A stretch of 64,000 nucleotides of DNA from Lysinibacillus sp. G4S2. Its GTDB lineage: Bacteria > Bacillota > Bacilli > Bacillales_A > Planococcaceae. The DNA lies in contig NZ_JAUCFJ010000002.1 in assembly GCF_030348505.1 (NCBI RefSeq), forward strand, positions 5,026,001-5,090,000. The letters are read 5' to 3'. The notes under the pieces are model-generated. The model was given only the letters and a program-made list of their open reading frames with translations, made no database searches and was not told where the DNA came from. Below are positions 52,795-61,545 of the stretch, piece after piece. Both the position numbers and the translations under genes were made by a program. Within the stretch, counting starts at the first letter, position 1, and each line of letters begins with the position of its first letter.

Positions 52795-52806
52795 ATTTGC
52801 TCTATC

Positions 52807-52841
52807 AAAAAGGCGGTCCAAAAACATTTGGATCGCCTTTT
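52807..52841. terminator. convergent terminator
   Basis: AAAAAGGCGGTCCAAA pairs with TTTGGATCGCCTTTT (one mismatch), between the methyltransferase and the ABC permease gene. Confidence 0.75.
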
Positions 52842-52846
52842 CATTA

Positions 52847-54163
52847 TTATAGTTCTTGTCTTAAAGCTTGAATAACGTCAATTTTTGTGGCTTTGCGTGC
52901 TGGACGATAGCCTGAAATCATCGCTACACCGATACTAATTGCTGATGCAATGATAACAAGCTGCCAAGGAATAAGAGAAAATGTAATTTCATTTCTACTA
53001 AATGCATCTTCACCTGTTGCTGCTTCTAAAATTAAAGGCAATGCGGCATTGGCCACAAAGCTAATAACATATGAAATTACTACAGCTAACAAAGTACCTA
53101 CAATACCGATGAATGTACTTTCCATTAAGAATAATCGCTTAATAAGCTTTGGACTTGCTCCGATCGCCTTTAAAACACCAATTTCACGAGTACGCTCTGT
53201 AACTGCCATTGTCATTGTATTGAAAATACCAATTGATGCGATTAATACTGCAATTGTTCCTACAAATATTAAACCAATTTTTAATACTAGGAAAAATACA
53301 TTCATTTGATCCAATTCTTCAGTAACCGAGTATACGCTATAACCTTTGTCTTTTAGCTTGTCTAATATTGGCTTTACATTTTCCATACTATCAGCAAAAA
53401 TATTAAACTCAGAATTAAACATTTCATCCTCTTTAACATCACCAGCTACTAAATTTGCAGCTAGCACCGGCTTTTGCTCTGCGTCCATATAAATTGAGTT
53501 ATTGATCATCCAATCATAAGAAGGCTTCTTCATGACACCGACAATCGTATATTTCATTTTCGCCATCTCTTTTGTCGCATTATCATGAGGTACTAATGAC
53601 AATTCAATCTCTTTGCCAATTAATGAGTCCTTATAACCTTCCTCACTTCCATCATAATACGTGCCTTCTGCTTCAGCTTTTTTATTTTTCTCTTCAATAA
53701 TATTACGTTCGGCATCATTTACTAACGTTTGAGCAAAATGATAACCTACAATGATTTCATTTGGCTTTGATGGATACTTTCCTTCTGCAAGCTTGCCATT
53801 TACTTGCTCAAAATCTTTCATATTAGCAACGAATACTTCAGAATTCGTATCACGTCCCTCAAAAAATGAGTGAGCAGATGCATTGACAGTAATCGTTTCG
53901 AGCACAGTTTCCACATGCTCTATATCTTTTATTTCATGTATTTGATCATCTGTAAATTGTTTATCGCCAAACACTTGAATTTTCGTAACTTTTTCATTCG
54001 ATAATATTTCATTGCGTAATGAATCCTGAAGCCCAAATCCGACTGAGGCGAGGACAATTAAAAATGCACAGCCCATTGTTGCCGCTAGCACTGTCATAAA
54101 AACACGTAGTTTATTTTTCTTTATATGCTGTGTAACAAAATCTAATTGGTCTTTAAATAACAT
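52847..54163 (-). CDS. MacB/FtsX-type ABC transporter permease
   Basis: 438 aa. Four spans: one near the N-terminus (LRVFMTVLAATMGCAFLIVLASVGFG-type start), a large extracytoplasmic MacB_PCD domain (about 45-280), then three C-terminal spans in an FtsX domain (AVTERTREIGVLKAIGASPK loop; SGYRPARKATKIDVIQALR at the end). Forms an exporter or mechanotransmission pair with the ATPase gene one base upstream. Cargo unknown; lipoproteins, peptides and antibiotics are family options. Confidence 0.87.
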   Translation of the reverse strand: MLFKDQLDFVTQHIKKNKLRVFMTVLAATMGCAFLIVLASVGFGLQDSLRNEILSNEKVTKIQVFGDKQFTDDQIHEIKDIEHVETVLETITVNASAHSFFEGRDTNSEVFVANMKDFEQVNGKLAEGKYPSKPNEIIVGYHFAQTLVNDAERNIIEEKNKKAEAEGTYYDGSEEGYKDSLIGKEIELSLVPHDNATKEMAKMKYTIVGVMKKPSYDWMINNSIYMDAEQKPVLAANLVAGDVKEDEMFNSEFNIFADSMENVKPILDKLKDKGYSVYSVTEELDQMNVFFLVLKIGLIFVGTIAVLIASIGIFNTMTMAVTERTREIGVLKAIGASPKLIKRLFLMESTFIGIVGTLLAVVISYVISFVANAALPLILEAATGEDAFSRNEITFSLIPWQLVIIASAISIGVAMISGYRPARKATKIDVIQALRQEL

Positions 54164-54164
54164 G

Positions 54165-54857
54165 TTATGCTTCCTCCTTTACAAGCTCACCATCGTACAT
54201 GCGGAAACGTCGATGTGCTATAGTCGCTACTTCCTCGTCGTGAGTAATGATGACAAATGTTAAACCAAGCTCAAGGTTTAAACTTTGAATAAGTAACAAT
54301 ATATCTTGCTCCGTTTCCGAATCAAGACTTCCTGTCGGCTCATCCGCCAACAAGACAGGTGGATTTGTAATCAGGGCTCTCGCAATACTTACACGCTGCT
54401 GCTGACCACCAGATAATTCATTTGGATAATGGTCTGCCACTTCCGTTAGACCAACCTTGTCCATTAATCTCTCTACCTTTTCTTTACGCGCAGCTTTTTT
54501 AGTACCTTGTAATTTTAAAGGTAGTTCAATATTTTCAAACGCTGTTAAGCCAGGCATCAGTTGAAAGTTTTGAAAGATAAATCCAAACTGTTGCAAGCGA
54601 AAAGCGGCACTCTCTGTTTCCGTGAGTTTAGCTGTTTCTTTTCCGTTTACCTTAATAGACCCTTGTTCAGATTTCATAAAACCAGCTAAAGTTTGTAATA
54701 AGGTTGATTTTCCAGAGCCACTTTTGCCAACAATTGCGACAATCTCTCCTTTTTTCACCTCAAAGTTGACACCTTTTAATACTGGAACCTGTTTTTCCTT
54801 GCCCTTTTTTCCGATTAAAAATGTATGTTGTAAATTCTCGACTTGAATCATTTTCAA
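54165..54857 (-). CDS. LolD/MacB-type ABC transporter ATP-binding protein
   Basis: 230 aa from the TTG at 54857 (AAGGGG at 7-bp spacing); an ATG two codons later has poorer spacing. Walker A GKSGSGKSTLL, Q-loop FQNFQLMPGLTAFENIELPL, signature LSGGQQQRVSIARAL, Walker B PVLLADEPTGSLDSET and the H-loop VIITHDEE. It is the energising partner of the permease that follows. Confidence 0.9.
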   Translation of the reverse strand: MKMIQVENLQHTFLIGKKGKEKQVPVLKGVNFEVKKGEIVAIVGKSGSGKSTLLQTLAGFMKSEQGSIKVNGKETAKLTETESAAFRLQQFGFIFQNFQLMPGLTAFENIELPLKLQGTKKAARKEKVERLMDKVGLTEVADHYPNELSGGQQQRVSIARALITNPPVLLADEPTGSLDSETEQDILLLIQSLNLELGLTFVIITHDEEVATIAHRRFRMYDGELVKEEA

Positions 54858-54903
54858 ATAAACGCCCCTTCTTCATTCTTTAGATTCATCACCAAAACGT
54901 GTG

Positions 54904-55101
54904 GTTGATTTCCGTTCCGACTGGGCGCTTTGTTGCTGACGCTACGCTTTCGCACAGATAAAAGATTTGCCGCTGACTCTTTCGCGCAGAGCAGAGCTTC
55001 CTGGGGGCGTCCGATGAGCCGCTTCACTCGCGTTGCTCGCTCCAGGGTCTCATCTGTGACGCTGATCCCCAAGGAGTCGCCCAGTCTCCACTACAATCAA
55101 C
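54904..55101 (+). repeat. type A dispersed repeat, long copy A6
   Basis: A full copy with arms GTTGATTTCCGTTCCGACTG and (reverse complement) GTTGATTGTAGTGGAGACTG. A 26-bp internal duplication-like insert (AGATAAAAGATTTGCCGCTG region) makes it longer than A1. The rest of 55102-55448 is AT-rich, with only a doubtful 96-codon frame. Confidence 0.85.
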
Positions 55102-55448
55102 AAATATACAGCCCATATATTTTTTAAAAATGTCATCCCGAACTTTGGGTGATGAGCCCTTCATCCTTTATTGTAGTCAAGAATTCTTAATAAAGTTGAA
55201 GGATAAAAATGAAGATATTCTTAAGAAAATGGAAAACTATGAGCAAAACGATTCCTTTACATTTCCTTTACAATTCAGACATATAATTTATTCAAAATTC
55301 TATGTCTCCATAGTATTCTTTTGTATTAAACAGAAAGTAGAGATCTTTATAAACCCTATTTCCAAAGCGTTTCTCTGTATCAATAAAAACAAATACAGGG
55401 ATACCTTTATTATTTTGTGAACAATTTGTATATTACAGGAATGTAAAG

Positions 55449-55480
55449 TTTTATGTAGATTAGATGAATTTTATGTAGAT
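55449..55480 (+). promoter_or_regulatory. direct repeats upstream of the DUF47-pit operon
   Basis: TTTTATGTAGAT at 55449 and again at 55469, 20 bp apart and upstream of a TATGAT -10 candidate (55497-55502). Direct repeats over the -35 region, on one helical face, are the layout of PhoP/PhoB-type activators. PhoP identity is a guess from the phosphate context. Confidence 0.4.
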
Positions 55481-55555
55481 AAATTAAAGATTTTGTTATG
55501 ATAGTAAAGTTTAGAGGTCGTTTAATTTATTTATATCCAGGAGGATTCGATTTAC

Positions 55556-56176
55556 ATGCTTAACTCAAAAAAACAAGACCCTTTCTTTATAGCTTTGCAT
55601 AAAATTGCTGAGAATATGAGAGAGGCCGTACATTACGCAAATGATTTTCGTATTAACAGTGTAGCTGACCTAAAAGAGATTAGTATTACTATGAAAAATT
55701 ACGAAACAGCTGGTGATAAGCTCATTCATGAACTGATTGTGATGCTAAACAAATCATTTATGACGCCTATCGAACGCGAAGACATTCTAGAATTTGCCAT
55801 TCGCATGGACGACGTATTAGATGGTACGGAGCATTGTATCGCTCATTTTGAAATGTTTTCCCTAACAGAAGTTGATGAATCAATGCGTATTTTCTTAGGC
55901 TATATTTCAAAAAGTGCTGACGAAATTGTTAAAGCAACAGAAGAGTTAAAGAAAAAGAATCTTATTGGCATGCGTCCACACGCAATTCTTATTAAAGACT
56001 ATGAGCGTGAATGTGATGAAGTACAACGCTCATCTATTAAAAAATTATTTGTAAATGAAAAAGATCCGATTCGACTTATTAAATTTAAAGATATATATGA
56101 ACAACTTGAAGATATCGCTGATCATTGTCAAAACGTTGCAAATACAATGGAAACAATTATCATGCGTAACGCGTAA
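55556..56176 (+). CDS. DUF47 / PhoU-like phosphate transport accessory protein
   Basis: 206 aa, all-helical PhoU-like fold (YkaA in B. subtilis). Visible: MREAVHYANDFRINSVADLK, EREDILEFAIRMDDVLDGTE and YEQLEDIADHCQNVANTMET, with the acidic E/DxxxD metal clusters of PhoU proteins. CCAGGAGG precedes the ATG. It is 20 bp before pit, an arrangement common in bacteria, and probably modulates the transporter. Confidence 0.88.
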   Translation: MLNSKKQDPFFIALHKIAENMREAVHYANDFRINSVADLKEISITMKNYETAGDKLIHELIVMLNKSFMTPIEREDILEFAIRMDDVLDGTEHCIAHFEMFSLTEVDESMRIFLGYISKSADEIVKATEELKKKNLIGMRPHAILIKDYERECDEVQRSSIKKLFVNEKDPIRLIKFKDIYEQLEDIADHCQNVANTMETIIMRNA

Positions 56177-56196
56177 TTAGGAGATGGGCACTTACA

Positions 56197-57213
56197 ATGA
56201 ACACAATCATTATACTAACCGTACTAATCGTAATCTTTGCCCTAACATTTGACTTTATCAATGGTTTCCATGATACAGCAAATGCTATCGCAACGTCGGT
56301 TTCCACTAGAGCATTGAAACCACGTGTAGCTATTCTGTTGGCAGCGACGATGAACTTTATTGGAGCTATTACCTTCGTCGGTGTTGCAAAAGCTATAACA
56401 AAAGATATTGTAGATCCATTCGCTTTAAATGCCTTTCCAGGAGACACAACAGGCTCAGTCGTTATTTTAGCAGCATTAATTTCAGCTATTATTTGGAACT
56501 TACTAACATGGTATTTTGGTATTCCATCAAGTTCTTCACATACTCTGATTGGGTCCATTGCTGGTGCAGCTGTTGCATCTGCTGGCTTCGGAGTTCTAAA
56601 CTATAGCGGTTTTACTAAAATCATTATAGCACTAGTGCTATCACCAATCCTTGCGATTTGCGCTGGCTTTATTATGATGACACTATTTAAATTATTGTTT
56701 AAAAACTTAAATCTATATCGTACGAATAAAGGTTTCCGTACGATGCAAATTTTCACTGCCGCCATTCAATCTTTTACACATGGTACAAACGATGCGCAAA
56801 AGGCAATGGGGATTATAACGATGGCGTTAATCGCTGCTGGTTTGCACACAGGGGATGATATTCCTTTTTGGGTACGAGCTTCAGCAGCAGCTGCAATGGG
56901 GCTTGGTACTTCTATCGGTGGCTATAAAATCATTAAAACAGTCGGCGGTAAAATTATGAAAATTCGTCCTGTAAATGGAGTAGCAGCAGATTTAGCTTCT
57001 GCATCCGTTATCTTCGGTGCTACATTAATTCACTTACCAGTATCCACAACACACGTTATTTCTTCCTCTATTATGGGTGTTGGCTCTGCACAACGTGTAC
57101 GTGGTGTAAACTGGGGAATGGCACGAAAAATCGTAACTACTTGGATTATTACAATGCCAATTTCAGCCGTTATGGCAGCTGTTATTTACTTTTTGTTATC
57201 TTTATTTATTTAA
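56197..57213 (+). CDS. pit: low-affinity inorganic phosphate transporter (PiT family)
   Basis: 338 aa, about ten spans. The duplicated PiT signature is present: FDFINGFHDTANAIATSVST near the N-terminus and QSFTHGTNDAQKAMGIITMA in the second half, with GIPSSSSHTLIGSI and PVSTTHVISSSIM loops. Metal-phosphate:proton symport. Operon with the DUF47 gene; a terminator follows. Confidence 0.93.
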   Translation: MNTIIILTVLIVIFALTFDFINGFHDTANAIATSVSTRALKPRVAILLAATMNFIGAITFVGVAKAITKDIVDPFALNAFPGDTTGSVVILAALISAIIWNLLTWYFGIPSSSSHTLIGSIAGAAVASAGFGVLNYSGFTKIIIALVLSPILAICAGFIMMTLFKLLFKNLNLYRTNKGFRTMQIFTAAIQSFTHGTNDAQKAMGIITMALIAAGLHTGDDIPFWVRASAAAAMGLGTSIGGYKIIKTVGGKIMKIRPVNGVAADLASASVIFGATLIHLPVSTTHVISSSIMGVGSAQRVRGVNWGMARKIVTTWIITMPISAVMAAVIYFLLSLFI

Positions 57214-57227
57214 TTTGATTACACACT

Positions 57228-57259
57228 AAGACTCCTGTTCCTTGTCCGACAGGAGTCTT
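57228..57259 (+). terminator. pit terminator
   Basis: AAGACTCCTGT pairs with ACAGGAGTCTT, followed by TACATTG. Confidence 0.7.
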
Positions 57260-57325
57260 TACATTGTCACACGACAAAATGTGATGCATCCTTTACACTA
57301 TTTATAAGGAGGATAGTACACTACT

Positions 57326-59437
57326 ATGAAAACTTTTTCAGCCTTTATAACAGCTCACGCTAAAGCAATCGTAGCTATTTGGTTCGTTCTTTTTATCACC
57401 TTGGCTTTATTTGCAATACAACTTCCAAGCAAGCTTCATGGTGATGGTTTTTTTGTTGAAGGAGATCACACCTACGTAACAAATGAGCTCGCAGAAACAT
57501 TTGATTTGCCTTCCGATACAATTTTAGTCGTCTTTGATCCGGCTGAGGATAAGAAAATTCAAGATACTTTAAAAAAGTTGGAAAAAATAAAAGAAATTCA
57601 TTCAATCCAGTCACCGCTTGAAGATCCCACTTTACAAAAGAATGGTATAGCCTATGCCATGGTTCATTTTAAAAATGATGTTGATAATCTACCTGATGTT
57701 GTGAAGGACATCCGTTCGTTAATAGAGGAAGATGGTGTGAGCATTACAGGTGGGCCTGTTATTTCAGAAGATATCAATACAGCAAGTCAAAAGGATTTAG
57801 CGTCAGCGGAAGCAATAGGCTTACCAATCGCTATCATAGTGCTATTACTCGCTTTCGGTACTGTTGTAGCCTCAATCTTACCGATTGTTATTGGCGTTGT
57901 TACAGTTGTCACTGCGTTTGGTATTTTGACATTACTTAGTAATGATGTTAATTTATCGATTTTTGTGTTAAATATAGTACCAATGCTTGGACTAGCTTTA
58001 AGCATCGATTTTGCCTTGTTGTTCATTAATCGATATCGCGAAGAACGTGGCCATACATCTGTTGTACAGGCTATCCAAACAGCTATACAGACAGCTGGCC
58101 GTTCTATCATCTTTTCTGCTGTTTGTGTCATGATCGGTTTAGGTGCCATGGTTGTCATTGATGTCGAAATATTTCACAATATCGCTTTAGGAGGCACAAT
58201 TGTTGTATTACTTGCCGTACTTTCTGGCTTAACCTTGCTACCTGCTACAATGATGCTACTAGGGGATCGTCTCAATAAATGGCGGTTATTACGTATAAAG
58301 CCTGGTGGAGCAAATCGCTGGCGTGGCTTTGCAGGTTTTGTTATGAAACATCCGGTTACCATCGTTATTTCGGCATTATTATTACTAGGTATTGGCATGA
58401 TTCCATTGAAGGATCTTGAACTTACAATTCCTCAGGTGGATTCATTACCGACAAAATATGAGGCACGTGCAGCATATGATAAATTAGACGAAACGTTCGG
58501 ACTTGGTGATACCTCAACTTTATATTTACTAGCAGAACGTAAAGAAGGCTGGGAAGATAGTGAAGGACGAGAGCTAATTTACAATATCCAAGAAAAGCTA
58601 CTTGATGATCCACTGGTGAAAAATGTATCAACCGTTTATACGACCGCAAACATTAAGTCACCTAAGGAACTGACTGCTTCTTTGGAAATCCCACAAATGG
58701 CAGAACAATTAAAACCAGTTTTAAATACTTTTTCAAAGGACACACAACTCTTTATCCCAATTACATTAGATGCAGCTGGTTCATCAACTACCGCTCAAAA
58801 ATTCGCTCGAACATGGAAAGATAAAGATCTAGGCGTCGATTTTGCACTCGGCGGTCCTGCGAAATTCAACCAAGAAATTTTCGATGAAATTGCTAGTAAA
58901 ATTTTCTTGGCCGTATCCATTATTATCGTATCAACGTTCTTTATTTTAATGCTCGCTTTCCGTTCTATTTTAATTCCACTAAAAGCGATTATAATGAATA
59001 TCATTGGACTTTCATCGGCGTTTGGTATTCTCGTCTATATTTTCCAATACGGACATTTAGGAATTGAAGCAGGTACAATCGTGCTTATAATTCCAGTAAT
59101 CGTATTTTGCCTTGTATTCGGCTTAAGTATGGACTATGAAGTCTTTTTAATATCACGTATTCAAGAGGAATATCAAAAAGGGGCAGATAATACACGGGCT
59201 ACAATTGACGGTCTAACCTCTACAAGTCGAATCATTACATCAGCAGCGCTTATTATGATTGTCATAACAGGGGCATTCGCCTTCACAGATGTGCTGCCAG
59301 TGAAGCAAATTGGTGTTGGTATAGCTATTGCAGTCGCCATTGATGCAACTATTATTCGTCTTTTGCTCGTTCCAAGTCTTATGAAGCTCCTTGGGGATTG
59401 GAATTGGTGGCTACCCTTCGCGAAGAAACAGAAATAA
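57326..59437 (+). CDS. MMPL-family (RND-like) membrane transporter
   Basis: 703 aa with two MMPL halves: a first span (about 12-32), an extracytoplasmic loop, six spans (about 165-325; LALSIDFALLFINRYREER with Asp), a second large loop, and six more spans (about 525-690; VFGLSMDYEVFLISRIQEEY with the proton-relay Asp-Tyr). GGAGG lies 11 bases before the ATG. It resembles YdfJ/YdgH of B. subtilis. Export of lipids or hydrophobic compounds is the family role; substrate unknown. Confidence 0.85.
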   Translation: MKTFSAFITAHAKAIVAIWFVLFITLALFAIQLPSKLHGDGFFVEGDHTYVTNELAETFDLPSDTILVVFDPAEDKKIQDTLKKLEKIKEIHSIQSPLEDPTLQKNGIAYAMVHFKNDVDNLPDVVKDIRSLIEEDGVSITGGPVISEDINTASQKDLASAEAIGLPIAIIVLLLAFGTVVASILPIVIGVVTVVTAFGILTLLSNDVNLSIFVLNIVPMLGLALSIDFALLFINRYREERGHTSVVQAIQTAIQTAGRSIIFSAVCVMIGLGAMVVIDVEIFHNIALGGTIVVLLAVLSGLTLLPATMMLLGDRLNKWRLLRIKPGGANRWRGFAGFVMKHPVTIVISALLLLGIGMIPLKDLELTIPQVDSLPTKYEARAAYDKLDETFGLGDTSTLYLLAERKEGWEDSEGRELIYNIQEKLLDDPLVKNVSTVYTTANIKSPKELTASLEIPQMAEQLKPVLNTFSKDTQLFIPITLDAAGSSTTAQKFARTWKDKDLGVDFALGGPAKFNQEIFDEIASKIFLAVSIIIVSTFFILMLAFRSILIPLKAIIMNIIGLSSAFGILVYIFQYGHLGIEAGTIVLIIPVIVFCLVFGLSMDYEVFLISRIQEEYQKGADNTRATIDGLTSTSRIITSAALIMIVITGAFAFTDVLPVKQIGVGIAIAVAIDATIIRLLLVPSLMKLLGDWNWWLPFAKKQK

Positions 59438-59447
59438 AAATAGAACT

Positions 59448-59486
59448 AAAAAATCCGCTTCCTCACACAAAGGTTGCGGATTTTTC
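59448..59486. terminator. convergent terminator
   Basis: AAAAAATCCGC pairs with GCGGATTTTTC, between the MMPL gene and mhqD. Confidence 0.75.
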
Positions 59487-60098
59487 TTATTTCAAATAAC
59501 TACGGTCATACCATTCTTTTGCTGCTCCTACCTCAGGTATAGTTAGCTGATGACCATAATCAAACCATTTCGTCGTCACCTTTGCCCCTGCGGACGTTAA
59601 AAGCGCCTCTAAGTCTTCCGATTCCTGCGCAGAACACATTAGATCATTCGTTCCAGCACCGATAAAGACAGGGATTGAAGAAAGTGCAGGCAATTCAATA
59701 CCGCGTCTAGGTACCATTGGGTGATGCAGTATTGCGCCTGCTAGAGCATTCTCAAAATGGAATAATAGGCTAGCAGCAATGTTTGCGCCATTTGAATAGC
59801 CAATTGCAACAACTCGATTACGATCAAAGCTATACTGCTGCGCCGCCTCTAATAAAAAGTCATTTAATTCCTTCGTCCGGAAAATTAAATCCTCTAGATC
59901 AAAAACACCTTCCGCTAATCGACGGAAAAAGCGTGGCATACCATTTTCAAGTACATTTCCGCGGACACTTAAAATACTTGCTGTATCATCAATTTCCTTT
60001 GCAAGACCCATTAAGCTTTGTTCATTTCCACCTGTACCATGTAACAGTAAAAAAGTTGGTTTTGTTTTATCTGTTCCTTTATGAAAAACGTGATGCAT
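59487..60098 (-). CDS. mhqD: MhqD-type alpha/beta hydrolase (phospholipase/carboxylesterase family)
   Basis: 203 aa from the ATG at 60098, with GAGAGGTGG 7 bases before; the TTG six codons upstream lies before that site. LLLHGTGGNEQSLM oxyanion region, nucleophile Ser in GYSNGANIAASLLFH, then the Asp-containing FIGAGTNDLMC and catalytic His in DYGHQLT. The run RGNVLENGMPRFFRRLAEGV-FD and AGAILHHPMVPRRGIELP match B. subtilis MhqD closely, a hydrolase induced by hydroquinones. An MhqR-type operator directly upstream agrees. Confidence 0.88.
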   Translation of the reverse strand: MHHVFHKGTDKTKPTFLLLHGTGGNEQSLMGLAKEIDDTASILSVRGNVLENGMPRFFRRLAEGVFDLEDLIFRTKELNDFLLEAAQQYSFDRNRVVAIGYSNGANIAASLLFHFENALAGAILHHPMVPRRGIELPALSSIPVFIGAGTNDLMCSAQESEDLEALLTSAGAKVTTKWFDYGHQLTIPEVGAAKEWYDRSYLK

Positions 60099-60116
60099 TG
60101 ACAATCCACCTCTCAA

Positions 60117-60308
60117 TTACCTCGAATTCGAGATAATTGTAGCCTGTGGCAAAATTAAATTCAAGCTCTTTGACTTATTAATTTCTCGATTTTCGCGATT
60201 TGGCTGTTCCACATTGTTTTTATAAAAGTTTTTAATCGAAAATACCGAAATTAAACATACAGCTATAACAGAAACAATAACTATTCCCACTATTTTTTTC
60301 CCATTCAT
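60117..60308 (-). CDS. 63-aa single-span membrane protein, unrecognised
   Basis: GGGGGAG lies 7 bases before the ATG at 60308. One membrane segment (residues about 5-24, IVGIVIVSVIAVCLISVFSI) with a KK before it, then a polar tail rich in Asn/Lys/Glu. Its last codons (ISNSR-stop) are the mhqD operator itself, so repressor binding and translation of this ORF share DNA. No family known. Confidence 0.6.
   Translation of the reverse strand: MNGKKIVGIVIVSVIAVCLISVFSIKNFYKNNVEQPNRENREINKSKSLNLILPQATIISNSR
60118..60135 (-). promoter_or_regulatory. MhqR-type operator upstream of mhqD
   Basis: Minus strand TATCTCGAATTCGAGGTA: 17 of 18 bases of the perfect palindrome TATCTCGAATTCGAGATA. It lies 20 bases before the mhqD start codon. 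Confidence 0.75.
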
Positions 60309-60329
60309 TGTTATGCTCCCCCGAGTTAC

Positions 60330-60794
60330 TTATTTCTTTTTACGAAAGCCCTCTTCTAGTAAATATTCTTTCGCAGCATCATGTGTACCAAAGGCTTCCT
60401 CTAAATTTTCACCATGATAAACATTCCAAGAACGTTGCTCAAAGGCTAGCTTTAATTGAGTACCTTCACGACTTTGCCATATCTCTTCAATTGGCTCTTG
60501 CTCTTCTACTTCTTCCGATAAATATTGAATGGAATCTTCAATAATTTCACGAAGCTGTTGTTCATTATAGTCACGAATATTTACTAGACCTTTATCATTT
60601 GCTTCTTCCTCATAGCGCAATAAATCACCAACAAAGACAAAGCCGTTGCCATTTGGGTGTAGCTTTTCTACAACGATGGTCTTTTCATAAAGGCTCTCCA
60701 TCAAGTGATAATTTAAGCGTTTTAATGAAACTTCCTTCTTTGTAAGTTCAGAGAATGACTCGATGATGGTTTGTTTTTGTTCAAATGTTAGCAT
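60330..60794 (-). CDS. hypothetical protein, Bacillales-type
   Basis: 154 aa, highly acidic in the middle (SIQYLSEEVEEQEPIEEIWQ), with MLTFEQKQTIIESFSELTKK at the start and a Lys-rich end (EGFRKKK). The central VVEKLHPNGNGFVFVGDL segment may be a beta-hairpin. There is no signal peptide or membrane span. It precedes the 63-aa membrane ORF by 21 bp on the same strand. I do not recognise a named family. Confidence 0.65.
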   Translation of the reverse strand: MLTFEQKQTIIESFSELTKKEVSLKRLNYHLMESLYEKTIVVEKLHPNGNGFVFVGDLLRYEEEANDKGLVNIRDYNEQQLREIIEDSIQYLSEEVEEQEPIEEIWQSREGTQLKLAFEQRSWNVYHGENLEEAFGTHDAAKEYLLEEGFRKKK

Positions 60795-60865
60795 ATAAAA
60801 ATGCTCCTTTTCTATTCAATCTACCTTACAGTATAACTTATTTTTCCTGTTATATCGAAGTAAAA

Positions 60866-60895
60866 TAGGACAAGCCTTATAAAAAGCTTGTCCTA
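60866..60895 (-). terminator. Nudix-gene terminator
   Basis: TAGGACAAGC pairs with GCTTGTCCTA; on the minus strand it is followed by TTTTAC. Confidence 0.75.
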
Positions 60896-60910
60896 CATTT
60901 TATCAATTAC

Positions 60911-61534
60911 TCATGACGTTTTATTAAACATTTTATCTTTTACAAACTGTATAACATGTGCAACGTAAAGTTCCCGATAAGGGACGAATTGTGCAGCACT
61001 TACTGGACGCACAATTTTCGCACGTATACCATCAGGGAAGTATTCATAGCCTTCAATATTAAGCGTAGCAGTTTCTCCTAAAAAGAATGCCTCTGCCTCA
61101 TCAAGCTTTGCTCTAACGACCCCTGATACTTCCTCATATTGTAGCTCAAATGAATCCCAATCATGTTTGAATGGATATGTGAAAACATGACAAAATTCAT
61201 TGTCGATCATATTTTTCGAAACGATACTACAAGACGTCATGCCCATTTTAACAATTTCGTGAACGTGAATATCAAGTCCTAGCTCTTCCTTCACTTCACG
61301 TATTCCTGATTCTACTGTCTCGGTGGCTAACAGATGCCCTGCTGCTGTAATATCAAGTAAACCAGGGTAGTCCTTTTTTTGTGCACTACGGATTTGGAAA
61401 TAAATATAGTCCTCATTGACTAGCCAACAGTGGAATGTTTCATGCCACAGCCCTTTTTCATGCACTTCTGCTCTCGTTGCTGTCCCGATCTGTTCATGCT
61501 GCTCATTAAAAACTTTCACAATTTCCTGTTCCAT
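60911..61534 (-). CDS. Nudix hydrolase, IDI-like (YfcD type)
   Basis: 207 aa. Nudix box GHLLATETVESGIREVKEEL + GL, one residue shorter than the general GX5EX7REUXEEXGU pattern, as in isopentenyl-diphosphate-isomerase-like Nudix proteins. N-terminal EQIGTATRAEVHEKGLWHET-FHCW is also of that type. Substrate unknown; it probably hydrolyses a nucleoside- or prenyl-diphosphate. It follows the AI-2E gene by 11 bp, likely the same transcript. Confidence 0.83.
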   Translation of the reverse strand: MEQEIVKVFNEQHEQIGTATRAEVHEKGLWHETFHCWLVNEDYIYFQIRSAQKKDYPGLLDITAAGHLLATETVESGIREVKEELGLDIHVHEIVKMGMTSCSIVSKNMIDNEFCHVFTYPFKHDWDSFELQYEEVSGVVRAKLDEAEAFFLGETATLNIEGYEYFPDGIRAKIVRPVSAAQFVPYRELYVAHVIQFVKDKMFNKTS

Positions 61535-61545
61535 TTTTTCGACTC

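Noticed and set aside
52605..52871. 88-codon frame reading GYxxSFRxYFM repeats after the methyltransferase
   Set aside because: Generated by the 21-bp array 4; no ribosome site, and it runs into a terminator.
55130..55420. 96-codon plus-strand frame between the ABC genes and the DUF47 gene
   Set aside because: No ribosome binding site, ATG follows an A/T run, low-complexity composition and no family; judged a chance frame, though a decayed gene cannot be excluded.
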